Assembly: GCF_963966145.1 (NCBI RefSeq)
Contig: NC_091047.1
Span: 5,022,001-5,086,000 of the forward strand
Direction of reading: 5' to 3'
DNA: 64,000 nt
Origin: Tenebrio molitor
Taxonomy: Eukaryota > Arthropoda > Insecta > Coleoptera > Tenebrionidae
Position numbers and translations under genes: made by a program. The notes beneath the pieces were generated by a model. The model searched no databases, was not told where the DNA came from, and worked only from the letters and a program-made list of their open reading frames with translations. Positions 10,771 through 21,284 of the stretch are shown piece by piece (within the stretch, counting starts at the first letter, position 1; each line of letters begins with the position of its first letter).

Positions 10771-10849
10771 CAACATGATAACCGTAAATTATACTATAGT
10801 GTTTTTGGTTTCACAATGGAGCTATTGTGAACGCAAATTGTAAAAATTA

Positions 10850-11395
10850 TTTTGTTGATTGACGTAGACTGTTTCAACATTTAACAACAACAATTTAATC
10901 TTACACTGATATTTTTGTGATATCTACAATTATTAGTGAATTATTATTTTAAGATTTAATCTTTTAATCTATTGATCTTAAATTCAAGTGAATTGAAGTC
11001 CAGACTCACAAAATATCTATGCTCAGATCTATGAATTTTTTCACTCTTGTAGATCGTTTCTTTACTTCATATACTTTGACATTTCTTTCAAATATATAAC
11101 CTGACTTTACTGTAATTTAAGTCATGACTTTAAGGTTAAAACAATTATGTGAGACTAAGAAAACTCTTGTTGGTTCGTTTTAAAAAGAACTATTTTCACT
11201 AGAAATCATAATTCACACGCTATTTGTTTTCTGAATAAATGACGTTGACATTTATGTTTTGACAGCTGATGGAGGTACGCCATACGTTAAAGCAAACAAA
11301 AGCAAGCACCAGGCCACTTCACCATATGTGTTTTTAAACGTTATTTATAAATAGCGTCTAAGAAACTTCTCATAAGAGTTTTTGAGAACACTAAG
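10850..11395 (+). repeat. Duplicated noncoding block upstream of the type C gene (copy 2 of 4)
   Basis: Shares ordered landmarks with 6460-6840 and, over its full length, with 15525-16330. The second half includes CTGAATAAATGACGTTGACA, CGCCATACGTTAAA, and TTATTTATAAATA. The next inverted-repeat element at 11408 interrupts the block relative to the 15525 copy. Confidence 0.65.
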
Positions 11396-11407
11396 ACATT
11401 CAACTAT

Positions 11408-12145
11408 AGTCCATTCAAAAATCAAAAAACCACCAACGTCGCATTTTCCTAGATAATTATTATCGGCAACAATGTCTATACTTGGGCCAACCAACAGATA
11501 TAGTAATAAAAAAAGGGGGATGTGGCCTAGTTGCGTAGAGCGATATACGCCGAAGCCTGTTTCACAATGAAGCAGGTTCTTTGCCATTTGTCATTCTTAT
11601 AAGTCTTGAAAAAAAAAACAATTTTGTAATACAAATCGAAAAATGCCAAGGAAAACAAACAAACATAAACACGTGGTCAAACTCTCGAAACGAAGTTAAA
11701 ACGAATGAGATGCCGGATGCCGTCAAGTAATTTTTGTGGATGTACATCAGGCTTTCGAAAATCAGCGCACGTTTTGAATAAGCCAATTGGAAGCTGCTAT
11801 TTAAAATACGCGGGCACTAGGGGGAGGTTTTATTACTATATCTGTTGGTTGGCCCAAGTATAGTGTAAAATTTGGTGAGAATTGTAATTTTGAGGTTAAG
11901 TATTTATTAAGTGTCTTGTTTTTCTGGGCATGTTTAAGCAAAAATAATAAAAATTAATAAATAACCGAATCATACTGAGCAATAATAAAACAATTTGAAC
12001 GAAATTTCAAGCAATTGAATTTTATTTTTAATCAAATGTCATAATTTATAGTTACAAACATTGCAAGAAAAATAACTACCTAGGGTTTTTTAAATTTTAC
12101 CAACCTAAAGCAACAGGTGGTGGTTTTTTGATTTTTGAATGGACT
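11408..12145. mobile_element. Inverted-repeat element, carrying a nested element
   Basis: AGTCCATTCAAAAATCAAAA...ACCACC at the left is matched in reverse complement by GGTGGT...TTTTGATTTTTGAATGGACT at the right. A second element (11481-11858) lies inside it. The remainder is AT-rich and noncoding. Confidence 0.65.
11481..11858. mobile_element. MITE nested in a larger inverted-repeat element
   Basis: Starts CTTGGGCCAACCAACAGATA...TAGTAATAAAA and ends with the reverse complement TTTTATTACTA...GGCCCAAG. TA flanks both sides (11479-11480 and 11859-11860). About 378 bp, without coding capacity. Confidence 0.75.
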
Positions 12146-12496
12146 TTACGATGAAATGTTTTTAGATATTGGTTTAAATTGAGAACTTCATCTTACCAAC
12201 AAATAAAAACCGAAAAAAGATTTAACTTTAATTTAACTATTGTTAACAATTCTTCATCACGTTTCACCATGAGAGCAACGAACAAGCATGTTTACAAAAA
12301 CTGGACAATGGGTCCTTGACAATTTTCTCAAGAACTGTCACATGATTTAATCTCATGACCGCGACATAAAGATGCTTCAGACTAATAGGTTTCCGTTAAT
12401 TCTATACATTTAATCAAATTTTGATCTTATCGTTAAAAAACGACTTCAGAAATATAGAAGTGTAGCCCCGCCCCTTTATCACAGATATATAGCAGA

Positions 12497-12503
12497 TATA
12501 AAG
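12497..12503 (+). promoter_or_regulatory. TATA box
   Basis: TATAAAG 59 bp upstream of the ATG at 12556, preceded by a second TATATAG at about 12486. Confidence 0.6.
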
Positions 12504-12555
12504 CACCCTTCTTTACACGAGAGAACTAAATCTAGTGTTCGAAAAGTTGTCCAAA

Positions 12556-13671
12556 ATGAAAGTCTTGGTAATTTTGGCCATCACCATTTACGCCACTTCT
12601 GCTACCTTGTCGAGCGAATTCGTGGCAGAAAAATGGGAGAATTTCAAGGTAAGTGTTAAATGATAATTCTTTGAAGCAAAACTATAATCACTGGTACTTA
12701 GACGTCGTACTCAAGAAGCTACGTCAACGCCAAGGAAGAAGCCTTCCGAAAACAAATCTTCCAGAAGAAACTAGAGCGTTTTGAAGAACACAACGAGAAA
12801 TTCAGACAAGGTTTGGTGACTTATACCCTTGGAATCAACAAATTTGCCGACATGACAGAAGAAGAAATGAAACCGTACACCCATGGCCTGGTCCAACCTG
12901 CTCAACTGCCCAAACCGCTTTTCGAAATCAAATCTAGAGAAGATTTAGGCTTGGATGCTGTCGGCGAACATCCTGCCAGTTTCGACTGGAGAGACCAAGG
13001 AATGGTCACTCCTGTAAAGGACCAAGGAGACTGCGGTTCCTGTTGGGCGTTTTCTAGCGTAAGCACTTTCACTCTGCACAAGAAACAATTTTTTCAAAAT
13101 TCAATTATATTAGACTGGAGCTATTGAATCCCAAATGAAGATCGCCCAAGGGGCCAGCTTGGACATCTCCCTCAGCGAACAACAACTAGTAGATTGCGTC
13201 AACGAAGGTTCATGCGATGGAGGTTGGATGACCGATGCCTTCACCTATATCGCAGATAACGGCGGAATCGACTCAGAAGAGGCGTACCCCTACGAAATGA
13301 AAAACGGACATTGCCACTATGATGTCAACACTGTGGCTGCCAGGATCACCAAATACGATTATTTATCCGTTCCCGATGAGGATCTTTTGGCAGATATGGT
13401 GGCTACCAAGGGCCCAGTTGCTGTAGCTTTCGATGCTGAAGGCGACTTCGGTTATTACAGTGGGGGTGTTTACTACGACTCCTATTGCGTTACTGACAGC
13501 TTCACGCATGCTGTACTCATTGTTGGTTATGGAAACGAGAACGGACAAGATTATTGGTTGGTGAAGAACTCGTGGGGTCCTGAATGGGGACTAGAGGGGT
13601 ACTTTAAGATCGCGCGAAACGCAAACAACCACTGTGGTATCGCCAGCAAGGCCAGCATTCCAGTCTTGTAA
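12556..13671 (+). CDS. Cathepsin L-like cysteine protease, type C
   Basis: Complete 335-aa secreted papain-family zymogen. Exons 12556-12648, 12702-13058 and 13114-13671, phase 0, donors GTAAGT and GTAAGC. Signal peptide about residues 1-18 (MKVLVILAITIYATSA). The propeptide has an ERF-type helix and GINKFADMTEEEMKPYTHG. Mature start near HPASFDWR. Catalytic Cys145 (CGSCWAF), His282 (FTHAVLIVGYG) and Asn302 (VKNSWG). The usual GCxGG reads GSCDGG, shifting the Cys by one position. AATAAA overlaps the stop region at 13670. Upstream DNA is shared with the relic at 16336 and the gene at 21285. Confidence 0.95.
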
Positions 13672-13873
13672 TAAATTATTGACAAGCTCAATAAGCAAAC
13701 TGATGTAAAATGGAATATAAAAACAAATAATTACACTATAAAATATTACACTTTTGTAGATTTCTTGTGACATGAAATTGTCGCTAGCTAAGGGTACACT
13801 CCTAAAGCACTTAGTTGATGGGACTGTATAAATTTACCTTATTCTCCACTAATAACCTTACGGACGGTCAATA

Positions 13874-14357
13874 CAGGGTGTTTTTGAAATGCGTGCAGAA
13901 ATTTTAACCACGAGCTACTGGCTTCATGTAGAACTCGGAAAAAGTATTTTTTGAGCTACAATTTTTTTTAATTGCTTTTAGTATTCTACGTTGTCAAACA
14001 ACCTCCTAGGTAAAATTTCGGCACATTTTAAAAATACACCCTGTATATCATATTTTATAAAACGTACACCAGTGCGGTTTCCTTGTTTTAAAGCATATTT
14101 CCTATAGGTTACTTCGCATTGGCGTACATTTTATAAAACATGATATACAGGGTGTATTTTTAAAATGTGCCAAAATTTTACCTACGAGGTTGTAGGACAA
14201 CGTAGAAAACTAAATGCAATTTTAAAAAAAATTGTAGCTCAAAAAATAAATGTCATTTTATTTTTTGACATTAAATTTTTTAAATATTTTTTCCGAGTTT
14301 TACATGAAGCCAGTAGCTCGTGATTAAAATTTCTGCATGCATTTCAAAAACACCCTG
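13874..14357. mobile_element. MITE of the CAGGGTGT family, near-perfect palindrome
   Basis: 484 bp from CAGGGTGTTTTTGAAATGC to its reverse complement GCATTTCAAAAACACCCTG, flanked by TA on each side. The arms pair almost to the centre; internal TACACCCTGTATATCAT and its complement lie around 14035 and 14140. It shares TAACCACGAGCTACTGGCTT and neighbouring sequence with the element at 44724. Confidence 0.85.
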
Positions 14358-14517
14358 TATTCTTGCTCCTTGCTAAATTTGATGGTGGATTATTTATTTA
14401 CATAGTTAAGAAAATAAAATGTTTTGCCAAAAGATTTATTTAGACGCAAGAGATGTTTGTTGTCACCAAATATCATAAACTTATACATCCTGGAATTATT
14501 TTTCGGAAAATATTATC

Positions 14518-14642
14518 GATTACTGGTTGGTTAAAAATTCTTGTGGTATTTATTTTTGTCAAAAGGGGTGCATTAAAATGAGGCGAAATCGGGACAATAA
14601 TTATGGAATTGCATCACCATTGCACGGGACTCGCTCATGTAA
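14518..14642 (+). pseudogene. C-terminal fragment of a type B cathepsin
   Basis: Reads DYWLVKNSCGIYFCQKGCIKM, then RNRDNNYGIAS before the frame drifts. It matches the end of exon 3 of 2813 and 17744. The Trp after KNS is Cys, and the reading frame breaks near the end. The 3' flank (AATTTATAAATGA) resembles that of the relic at 2813. Only the last 40 codons or so survive. Confidence 0.8.
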
Positions 14643-14719
14643 AATTTATCTTACAACAGTGTTATCCACAGATTTAATCAGAACAATACAAAATTTATAA
14701 ATGAGTTGAATGTAATTGA

Positions 14720-15524
14720 ATGATGGAATAATTACTCAATTACTCAATTATTCAATTGAGTAATTATCTGTAACAAGAATCAAAGGACATAAGAATCAAA
14801 TTGTGACACTTTAGTGTATTGTTAGATAAAAAATAAGCAATAAATCTACTTCCCTTGCTATTCAACGTGGAAACGCTGCAAGCATTCGGGGCACTTTTTC
14901 AGATTCCGCATTATTATCGGAAATTTTTGTATTGTAAACCAAAAATGTTATGTACTTAAGTTGATTAATTTGTTATAAATTTTCTTCTAATGTATACATA
15001 CTCGTATTATTATTATTTTATTGTCTGTTACTTTAATTGTAATGAAATTACTTGCGCTACTCTTCTCTTTAATTCTCTAGTTATTTTGTGGTACTTATTT
15101 TTTTTTTCGTGAAATGGGAATAGATAATTTTTAAAAAGTTCCATTTTCCTATCAAGCAGCTGTGAACAATGTCTTATTTCCTGAAAAAAATTACTTAAGT
15201 AGAATTAGACATCTATTCTCCAATAAAATTTTAATGGACGAAGCAAAATCTCATCTTTGAAGATGAGAACAAATAGTAATTCCTCATGTTTCAATGAAGT
15301 CCTGGTTTGATCACTTCTTCCTTAATTGAGGTACACCATTGGCTCATTTTAGAGAACTCATCTCAATTTTGCTAAAATTATCTGTTAGATACTTTTAAGT
15401 TTGATTTATCACAAGAAGTCTTCACTGCACAAAATTTAATTGAAATTTTTAAATTTTAAACTCTAATTTTTTTTATTAAAAGGTAGATCTGACTGGTCAA
15501 GTGAAATCTGCCTGAAACAAAAAG
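14720..15524. other. AT-rich intergenic stretch
   Basis: No gene, domain or element recognised. It contains simple TTATTATTATTTTATTG runs and a small palindrome around CAATTGAG. Confidence 0.5.
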
Positions 15525-16330
15525 TTTTGTTGATCCACGTAGACTGTTTCAATATTTTACAATAACAATTTAATCTGACAATGATATTTTTATGATATCT
15601 AGAATTATTACTGAATTGATTTTTCAATCTTGTCTGGTGATCTTAGGTTGAAGTGAATTGAAGTCTAGACTCACAAAATGTCTACGCTAAGGAAGTTATA
15701 TTCTTCTTTGGTCTACACTGCCATGAACTGGAAATAAATCAGCATACATCGATAAGATGTTCTAAAACTTGAAGACTTGACTAAGTTTAATGAAAATGTG
15801 TTGGTAAAACTGTTAAATTTTAAAATAGAGTGACAACAAAACTACTGAAACAAGAATAAAAGCAATAGCTAATAAAAATGTAAAAAATATAACAGTCACG
15901 AACAACAAGGCCAATAAGACTTTAATCTCAAATTTAGTATTGCTCCAAGTCTTGCTAAATTATAATAACGAACGTTCAAAAAATTGATGGACGAGCAGGC
16001 TTTACTTTAATCAACATTTTACTGTATTATGGAACATCAAGAAAACTCTAGTTCGTCAGACATAAACAGAACTGTTTTTCGCAAAAATCATAACTTACCG
16101 CTGTTTATTTGCTGAATAAATGACGTTGACATTTATAGTTTGACAACTGATGAAGTTACGCCATACGTTAAAACAAACAAAACCAAGCACCAGCCCACTT
16201 GGCCACATGTGTTTTTGAACGCTATTTATAAATAACGCCTAAGAAAATTCTCAGATAGCTTTGTCACATTTTATATTCGTCAAAGCACGTCGTAATTCGT
16301 AAGGCCTGTTTTTTGCAAATACAAAGACGA
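15525..16330 (+). repeat. Duplicated noncoding block (copy 3 of 4)
   Basis: The fullest copy. Landmarks match 10850-11395 in order, with TGAATAAATGACGTTGACA, CGCCATACGTTAAAACAAAC and TATTTATAAATAACGCCTAAG. It lies directly upstream of the relic at 16336. Confidence 0.65.
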
Positions 16331-16335
16331 CTTTG

Positions 16336-16779
16336 ATGGGAATTCTTGGCCATTGCCATTTATGACCTTATCAAGCGAATTCGTGGCAGAAAAATGGCAG
16401 AATTTCAAGGTAAGTACCAATTGATAATTCTTTGAAACAAAACTATTATAATCATTAGTACTTTGATGTCGTATGCAAGAAGCTGCGCCGACCTCAAGGA
16501 GGAAGTCTTCCGAAAACTAATCTTCCAGAAGAAACTAGAGCGTTACGAAGAACACAACGAGAAATACAGACAAGGGTTTGGTGACTTATACTCTGGGAAT
16601 CAACAAGTTTGCCGATATGATTAGAAGAAGAAATGAAAGCGTTCACCCATGGTCTGGTCCAACCTACCCAATCCCCAAACACCTGTTCGAAATCAAGTCT
16701 AGTTTCGACTGGAGAGACTGGGATAGTCACCCCAGTAAAGGACCAAGGAGGGTGCGGTTCCTGCAGAGCCTTTTCTAAC
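16336..16779 (+). pseudogene. Type C cathepsin relic with only exons 1 and 2
   Basis: Exon 1 (16336-16409) keeps FVAEKWQNFK and its GTAAGT donor but has lost much of the signal peptide. Exon 2 (about 16466-16779) aligns with that of 12556. Its acceptor is lost (TTTG instead of TTAG), and there are frameshifts at CAAGGGTTTGGTG and after GCCGATATGA. The linker is deleted, the catalytic segment reads SCRAFS (Trp to Arg), and the exon 2 donor GT is CT. No exon 3 follows. Clearly not a functional protease. Confidence 0.88.
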
Positions 16780-17354
16780 CTAAGTAACTCATGTAACCTT
16801 CAAGAAAGAAATGAATATAGCGGATTACGTCTCCGTCTGATTTTGTTGAAATCTATTGGAAATAACAATTGGACAATCTCCTTTTATTCCTTTGGTACGT
16901 TTACTAACATCAACATTTTATTTCTTTGTCTGTCGAGAAAGAAACATATTGGAATTACCACAAATTGTGTGGTTACTAAAATTAGTGATGGTGATGAAAC
17001 AAAGGCGATCTTGAGGGTTTATACGGGGTCATTATAAATTATTGTCTCATCGCAGTAGGCGTTGATGACGTACTTGAATGTGCCGCAAGCTTTATAACAT
17101 GAGTGAGACTAGCATCGCCGATAGGTAGCGCTGCTGGCGGTAGTGTAAATTTGTCTACTAGTTTGTGTAACGTTGCGAAGCTAGCGGCAAATCCCAAATT
17201 TGTGTGAGTTTTCAACGCCAACTGCGATGGGACCTGTAGATATATTTAAATGTCCAAGAACAAAGACATTCCAGTTACCCCATAGTAGTAGAGTGATTTG
17301 TAATAGAAGGTAAAATTAATGTAATTTAAGAATGTTATCTGAAATCTTTCCTTT

Positions 17355-17475
17355 TGAGTGTTCTGATTGTAGAATGTGGAGATATTGGGTCACAAACAAA
17401 TGCAGATTTTGTTTCAGATACCAAAAAAACAAAATCTTGCTGTGTCTCATACTGCTATAAAAAGGAAGATGCAAC
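17355..17475 (+). repeat. Duplicated 3' flank, also at 10505-10640
   Basis: TTGTAGAATGTGGA...ATA, a CACAAA stretch and TTTCAGATACCAAAA recur in order at 10505-10640, downstream of the type A gene. The paired copies show that flanks moved with gene duplications. The interval 16800-17350 holds no gene I recognise. Confidence 0.5.
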
Positions 17476-17679
17476 AAGATTAATTCAAGAAGAATTGTAT
17501 TGATGTGGAAGTTCGTACCTTCTCTAGAATTTTCCAACCTAGCAGAATAAGATCTATTAAATTTCCGACCAGATCAATTTGCAGATCTGATTACATTCCA
17601 TCCAAAAATAACCAGATATTTGGCACCTCATTATCTGCAAGATATTACTTACAATACTATTTTTACCAGATAGTCTCCA

Positions 17680-17687
17680 TATAAATA
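17680..17687 (+). promoter_or_regulatory. TATA box
   Basis: TATAAATA 64 bp before the ATG at 17744, after a TTTTTACCAGATAG segment shared with the promoter of the relic at 2813. Confidence 0.65.
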
Positions 17688-17743
17688 TAAATAATCTCGA
17701 AAATCACATTTATTTGTGATTTAGTGATTAAAGTATTGAAAAA

Positions 17744-18831
17744 ATGAAGTTACTACTCCTTCTATTTGTTTCAATCAACGTTGTTTTCGCCTCCCAAGAC
17801 TGGAACGCTTTTAAGGTAGATAAATTGTTACAGAGATTGAAAATATTGTTACCACAACTTACAGGAGAAATACCATAAAGTGTACAAAAACTCAAAAGAA
17901 GAAAATTATCGCAAACAAGTCTTCTTGAAGAATTTGAAAGTAATTGAAGAACATAACAAAAAATACACGCAAGGACTGTCCACCTATACAATAGGAGTCA
18001 ACAAATTTGCGGATCTCACTCACGAAGAGATCTACTCTTCGGCGAAATCGACCAGACGCGAAGTCACAACTGTTAGATCTTCACCGCCTCCCAAATTTAT
18101 TCCTCGAGACGATGTACCAGAAAGCATCGACTGGCGGGACTACGGTGTGGTCACACCCATCTCAAACCAAGAATTATGCATGAGTTGTTGGGCCTTTGCT
18201 GTTGTGAGACTTCCTCCCATATAACTCGACCCCTCTCCATTCTCAATTCTTCCAGGTGGGTACTCTGGAAGCTCACGTCGGCATCTACGAAGGGCGCAAC
18301 GTCAGTTTAAGCCAGCAGAATCTCGTAGACTGCGTAGACCCCACTTTTACCTGCAGCCAATACTTGGACATTCACGCCCTGGATAACACTTATCAATACA
18401 TAGTCGACAACGGCGGAATCGATTTGCGCGATTCGTACCCCGTGGAGTACTACACCGTTGGAAGTTGCCGTTTTAGGAGCGAAACAGTGGGTGCCACTAT
18501 CAAAGCTTATGGTAATATTACTGAAGGCGACGAAGAAGAACTGAAAGCTGTTGTTGGTACAATTGGGCCGGTGACTGTCACCATTACTACTGACTTCTCT
18601 TGGGATCTTTATAGAGAAGGAGTTTACTACAATGAAGATTGCATGAATACGGACGAGATTTTTAATCATGCGGTGGTCGTGATCGGGTATGGTAGTGAAG
18701 CCGGGGAAGACTATTGGTTGGTTAAAAACTCGTGGGGTACTTATTTTGGTCAAGATGGGTACATTAAAATGGCGCGAAATCGAGACAATAATTGTGGAAT
18801 TGCGTCAATCACGCGATATCCGCTCATATAA
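17744..18831 (+). CDS. Cathepsin L-like cysteine protease, type B
   Basis: Complete 328-aa secreted papain-family zymogen. Exons 17744-17815, 17865-18203 and 18256-18831, phase 0; donors GTAGAT and GTGAGA are weaker than in other members. Signal peptide about residues 1-16 (MKLLLLLFVSINVVFA). ERFNIN motif complete, GVNKFADLTHEE present. Mature start near VPESIDWRDYG. Catalytic Cys132 (CMSCWAFA), His275 (FNHAVVVIGYG) and Asn295 (VKNSWG). There is no GCxGG: the loop after DCV is longer (DPTFTCSQYLDIHALDN). Potential N-glycosylation at NVS and NIT. It is the intact counterpart of the relic at 2813. Confidence 0.94.
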
Positions 18832-18839
18832 AAATGAAA

Positions 18840-19800
18840 CAGCAGTTTTCATTACAGATTTAATCAGATAGATATAAAGTGAGATGTATTGATTGTGTTA
18901 TTATCTTTATCATGGATGTCAGAGTTGTTTAATTGAGGATTTATATATCTGTGACAAAGGTCGACAGACATAAAATTATAATTGAAGAGATAAGTGTATT
19001 ATTAGATTTAAAAAAACAGGAAAATCCATTCAATTTTTGCCTCAATTTATTTTATTTTTTGTTGGTTGTTGGTTTTTATTGATTCTACTTGTCAAAAGAA
19101 TTTTAAAAAGTAAAAATTGTAGAAATGGATAAATAAATATAGACAAATGCTTGTTCTAATTCTATCTATGTTGTTTCATATGACTAACACTTTGTTACGC
19201 AAAACAAGAGCAAGATAGATCTTTTCAATAATCTTCAAAATATTGCTGCTAATTTTAGGATGATATAAACAAACTCCGGCAGCCTTAACCTCTTCACATA
19301 TTACTTTATAATTGTTACCATGTGAGATAACACAGCATCTTGTTATAAATACATGACAATATTTAAAGGCAGCGTGATTCTTGCGATTGCAGATAGCAAA
19401 CCTACCAATAACAAGATTAAAAGCATTATCACAGAAAATGATCGTTGGGAATCGAAAAATTATACGCATGATTTCTGTGAAAAATCTTTAAGAGATGAAT
19501 AAGATTCTTGCTACTGCTCATTAAACAAAATTTACAAAACCTCCAAGACATACAGTTACTGTTTTAAATTAAAAAGGCAATATTTATAGACAAAGATGGT
19601 TTTAGAAGTAGTTTTATTTCTCTACGTTACCTTCATAAGAACAATACATCTACTCCAGCGAATCTGACCTCCTCCTTACAATGTTTCTTCTACGGTGGCA
19701 AAATATTCTCAGCAAGTATAACTAATCACAATAGAAATTACGTCAAACAACTAAATAATGAACTTTAACTATTATTATCTAAACAAAAATAAAAAAATCA
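18840..19800. other. AT-rich intergenic stretch
   Basis: No gene recognised. A 97-codon minus-strand open frame (19176-19469) has no family features that I can name. Confidence 0.45.
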
Positions 19801-19802
19801 GT

Positions 19803-20012
19803 TATACGCATGTCCCAGAACTGCCTTCCCATAGAAAACACGCATGTGCCCACAGCAAAGAAGATTCCAAGATGACTAAAATACATTTTCCTGTAGCTCA
19901 CATAAAGTTTTCAATCCCACCAGTCTGATTGGTGAAGTTCAGGATGTTTTTTCTCGATTATAGTTTGAGACTTTTTTTCTTTAAAATTCGCAGTTCTGGG
20001 ACACGCTGTATA
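19803..20012. mobile_element. Short inverted-repeat element
   Basis: TATACGCATGTCCCAGAACTGC at the left is matched by GCAGTTCTGGGACACGCTGTATA at the right. About 210 bp, noncoding, MITE-like. Confidence 0.65.
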
Positions 20013-20086
20013 CAACATTATACACGTTCAACGAGCAATTCTGCTTATCCGATTTATCACCAATGTAAAAACGTGAAAGTGTTGTG

Positions 20087-20439
20087 TATTATCGCGCGTT
20101 CAAATGAAATCCTGGGCTGAGTAGGCGTTAGAAAAATTAAACCGTTTAGAACAGTGTAAAGTTTGAATTTCCCGCCATTTGACACGAATGACATTTGTTT
20201 ATGTTTAATCGGGACATAATTGAACATGTTTGTTTTTAGCAAAGGGTGCCCTTAGATATTTGTTTCGAGAATAGGAATCGTTAAGTTATTCTAAAACATT
20301 GCAAAGAAAGAAAAAAAAGAAAGATTTTTTGGCTCTAAATTTTAGGTTAGCTGTCAACAAGCTCCTATTAACCTACGCTTTAAAAAAGCACAACAACGTC
20401 TTACCAGCCCAGGATTTCATTTGACGCGCGATAGTAATA
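20087..20439. mobile_element. Inverted-repeat element
   Basis: ATTATCGCGCGTTCAAATGA...ATCCTGGGCTG pairs with CAGCCCAGGAT...TCATTTGACGCGCGATA. About 353 bp, noncoding. Confidence 0.65.
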
Positions 20440-20629
20440 ATGTAGAGAAATAAAATAAAAAAATACAGTATTGTATTAGTTCTCTTCATAGATTTAGGTA
20501 AGACAAGAGGACCAAGTTTTCCTTCTAATGTTGCTGAAGTAAAAACCCTGAGAGCATCAGCAGAAGAAGCGCAATAAAGGCGTTGGAGATGAATAGTATC
20601 GCAATGAGCAAGCATTTTGAAATGAAAAA

Positions 20630-20840
20630 TTAATTATTAGTGAATCAGATTTTCAAGATTTAATCTTGTGTGGTGATCTTCAGTTGAAGTGTGACAAGCG
20701 CACAAAGCTTCTTTGTTTAGAGCCATGAATCAGCTAAAATCAAGTGCGCGATAAAGTTGTCAGAAAACTTGAAAACGGATCTATCAACTTCAACTTGTCA
20801 GTAACAAAAACAGATTTTAATCAGAAAATCATGTAGTTCT
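20630..20840 (+). repeat. Duplicated noncoding block (copy 4 of 4, short)
   Basis: Retains AATTATTAGTGAATC, TTTTCAAGATTTAATCTTG, GGTGATCTTCAGTTGAAGTG. It lies upstream of the type C gene at 21285. Confidence 0.5.
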
Positions 20841-21220
20841 TGACTGGATTAATAAAGCATGAAAACAAAACACAAGTTGTTTATGTTGTGGTAACAACAA
20901 TAAAAATGTTGAAACTAGCACCAACAACAGTGCCAAGAACTTCTTGGTTTCATATTTTTACTACTATAACAGATATAGTAAAACATCAAAGAAATATATA
21001 TATATTTTTTCAATAGTGCTTTTACTACTAGTCGTGGTTAACGGAGAAATAAGAATACTCGTATTCTCAAAAAGGACAATGGATCCTTGAGGATTATCTC
21101 TTTTTTAATTGTGTCGTAAAGATACTTCAGACGAATGCGTTGGAAAATTTAATCAAATTTTGATCTTATCATTAAAAAAAATTTGCACGAGCAGCTCCAC
21201 CTCCATCACTAGTCCTTTCC

Positions 21221-21228
21221 TATATAAG
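21221..21228 (+). promoter_or_regulatory. TATA box
   Basis: TATATAAG 64 bp before the ATG at 21285, with a CTCTACAGG initiator-like region about 15-20 bp downstream. Confidence 0.65.
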
Positions 21229-21284
21229 AACACTCTCTACAGGCTATAAATTACTTTGGTGTTCTGAACACTAAACAGTCTAAA

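Noticed and set aside
19176..19469. 97-codon minus-strand open frame
   Set aside because: No recognised motif, no splice or promoter support, and AT-rich composition like its surroundings.
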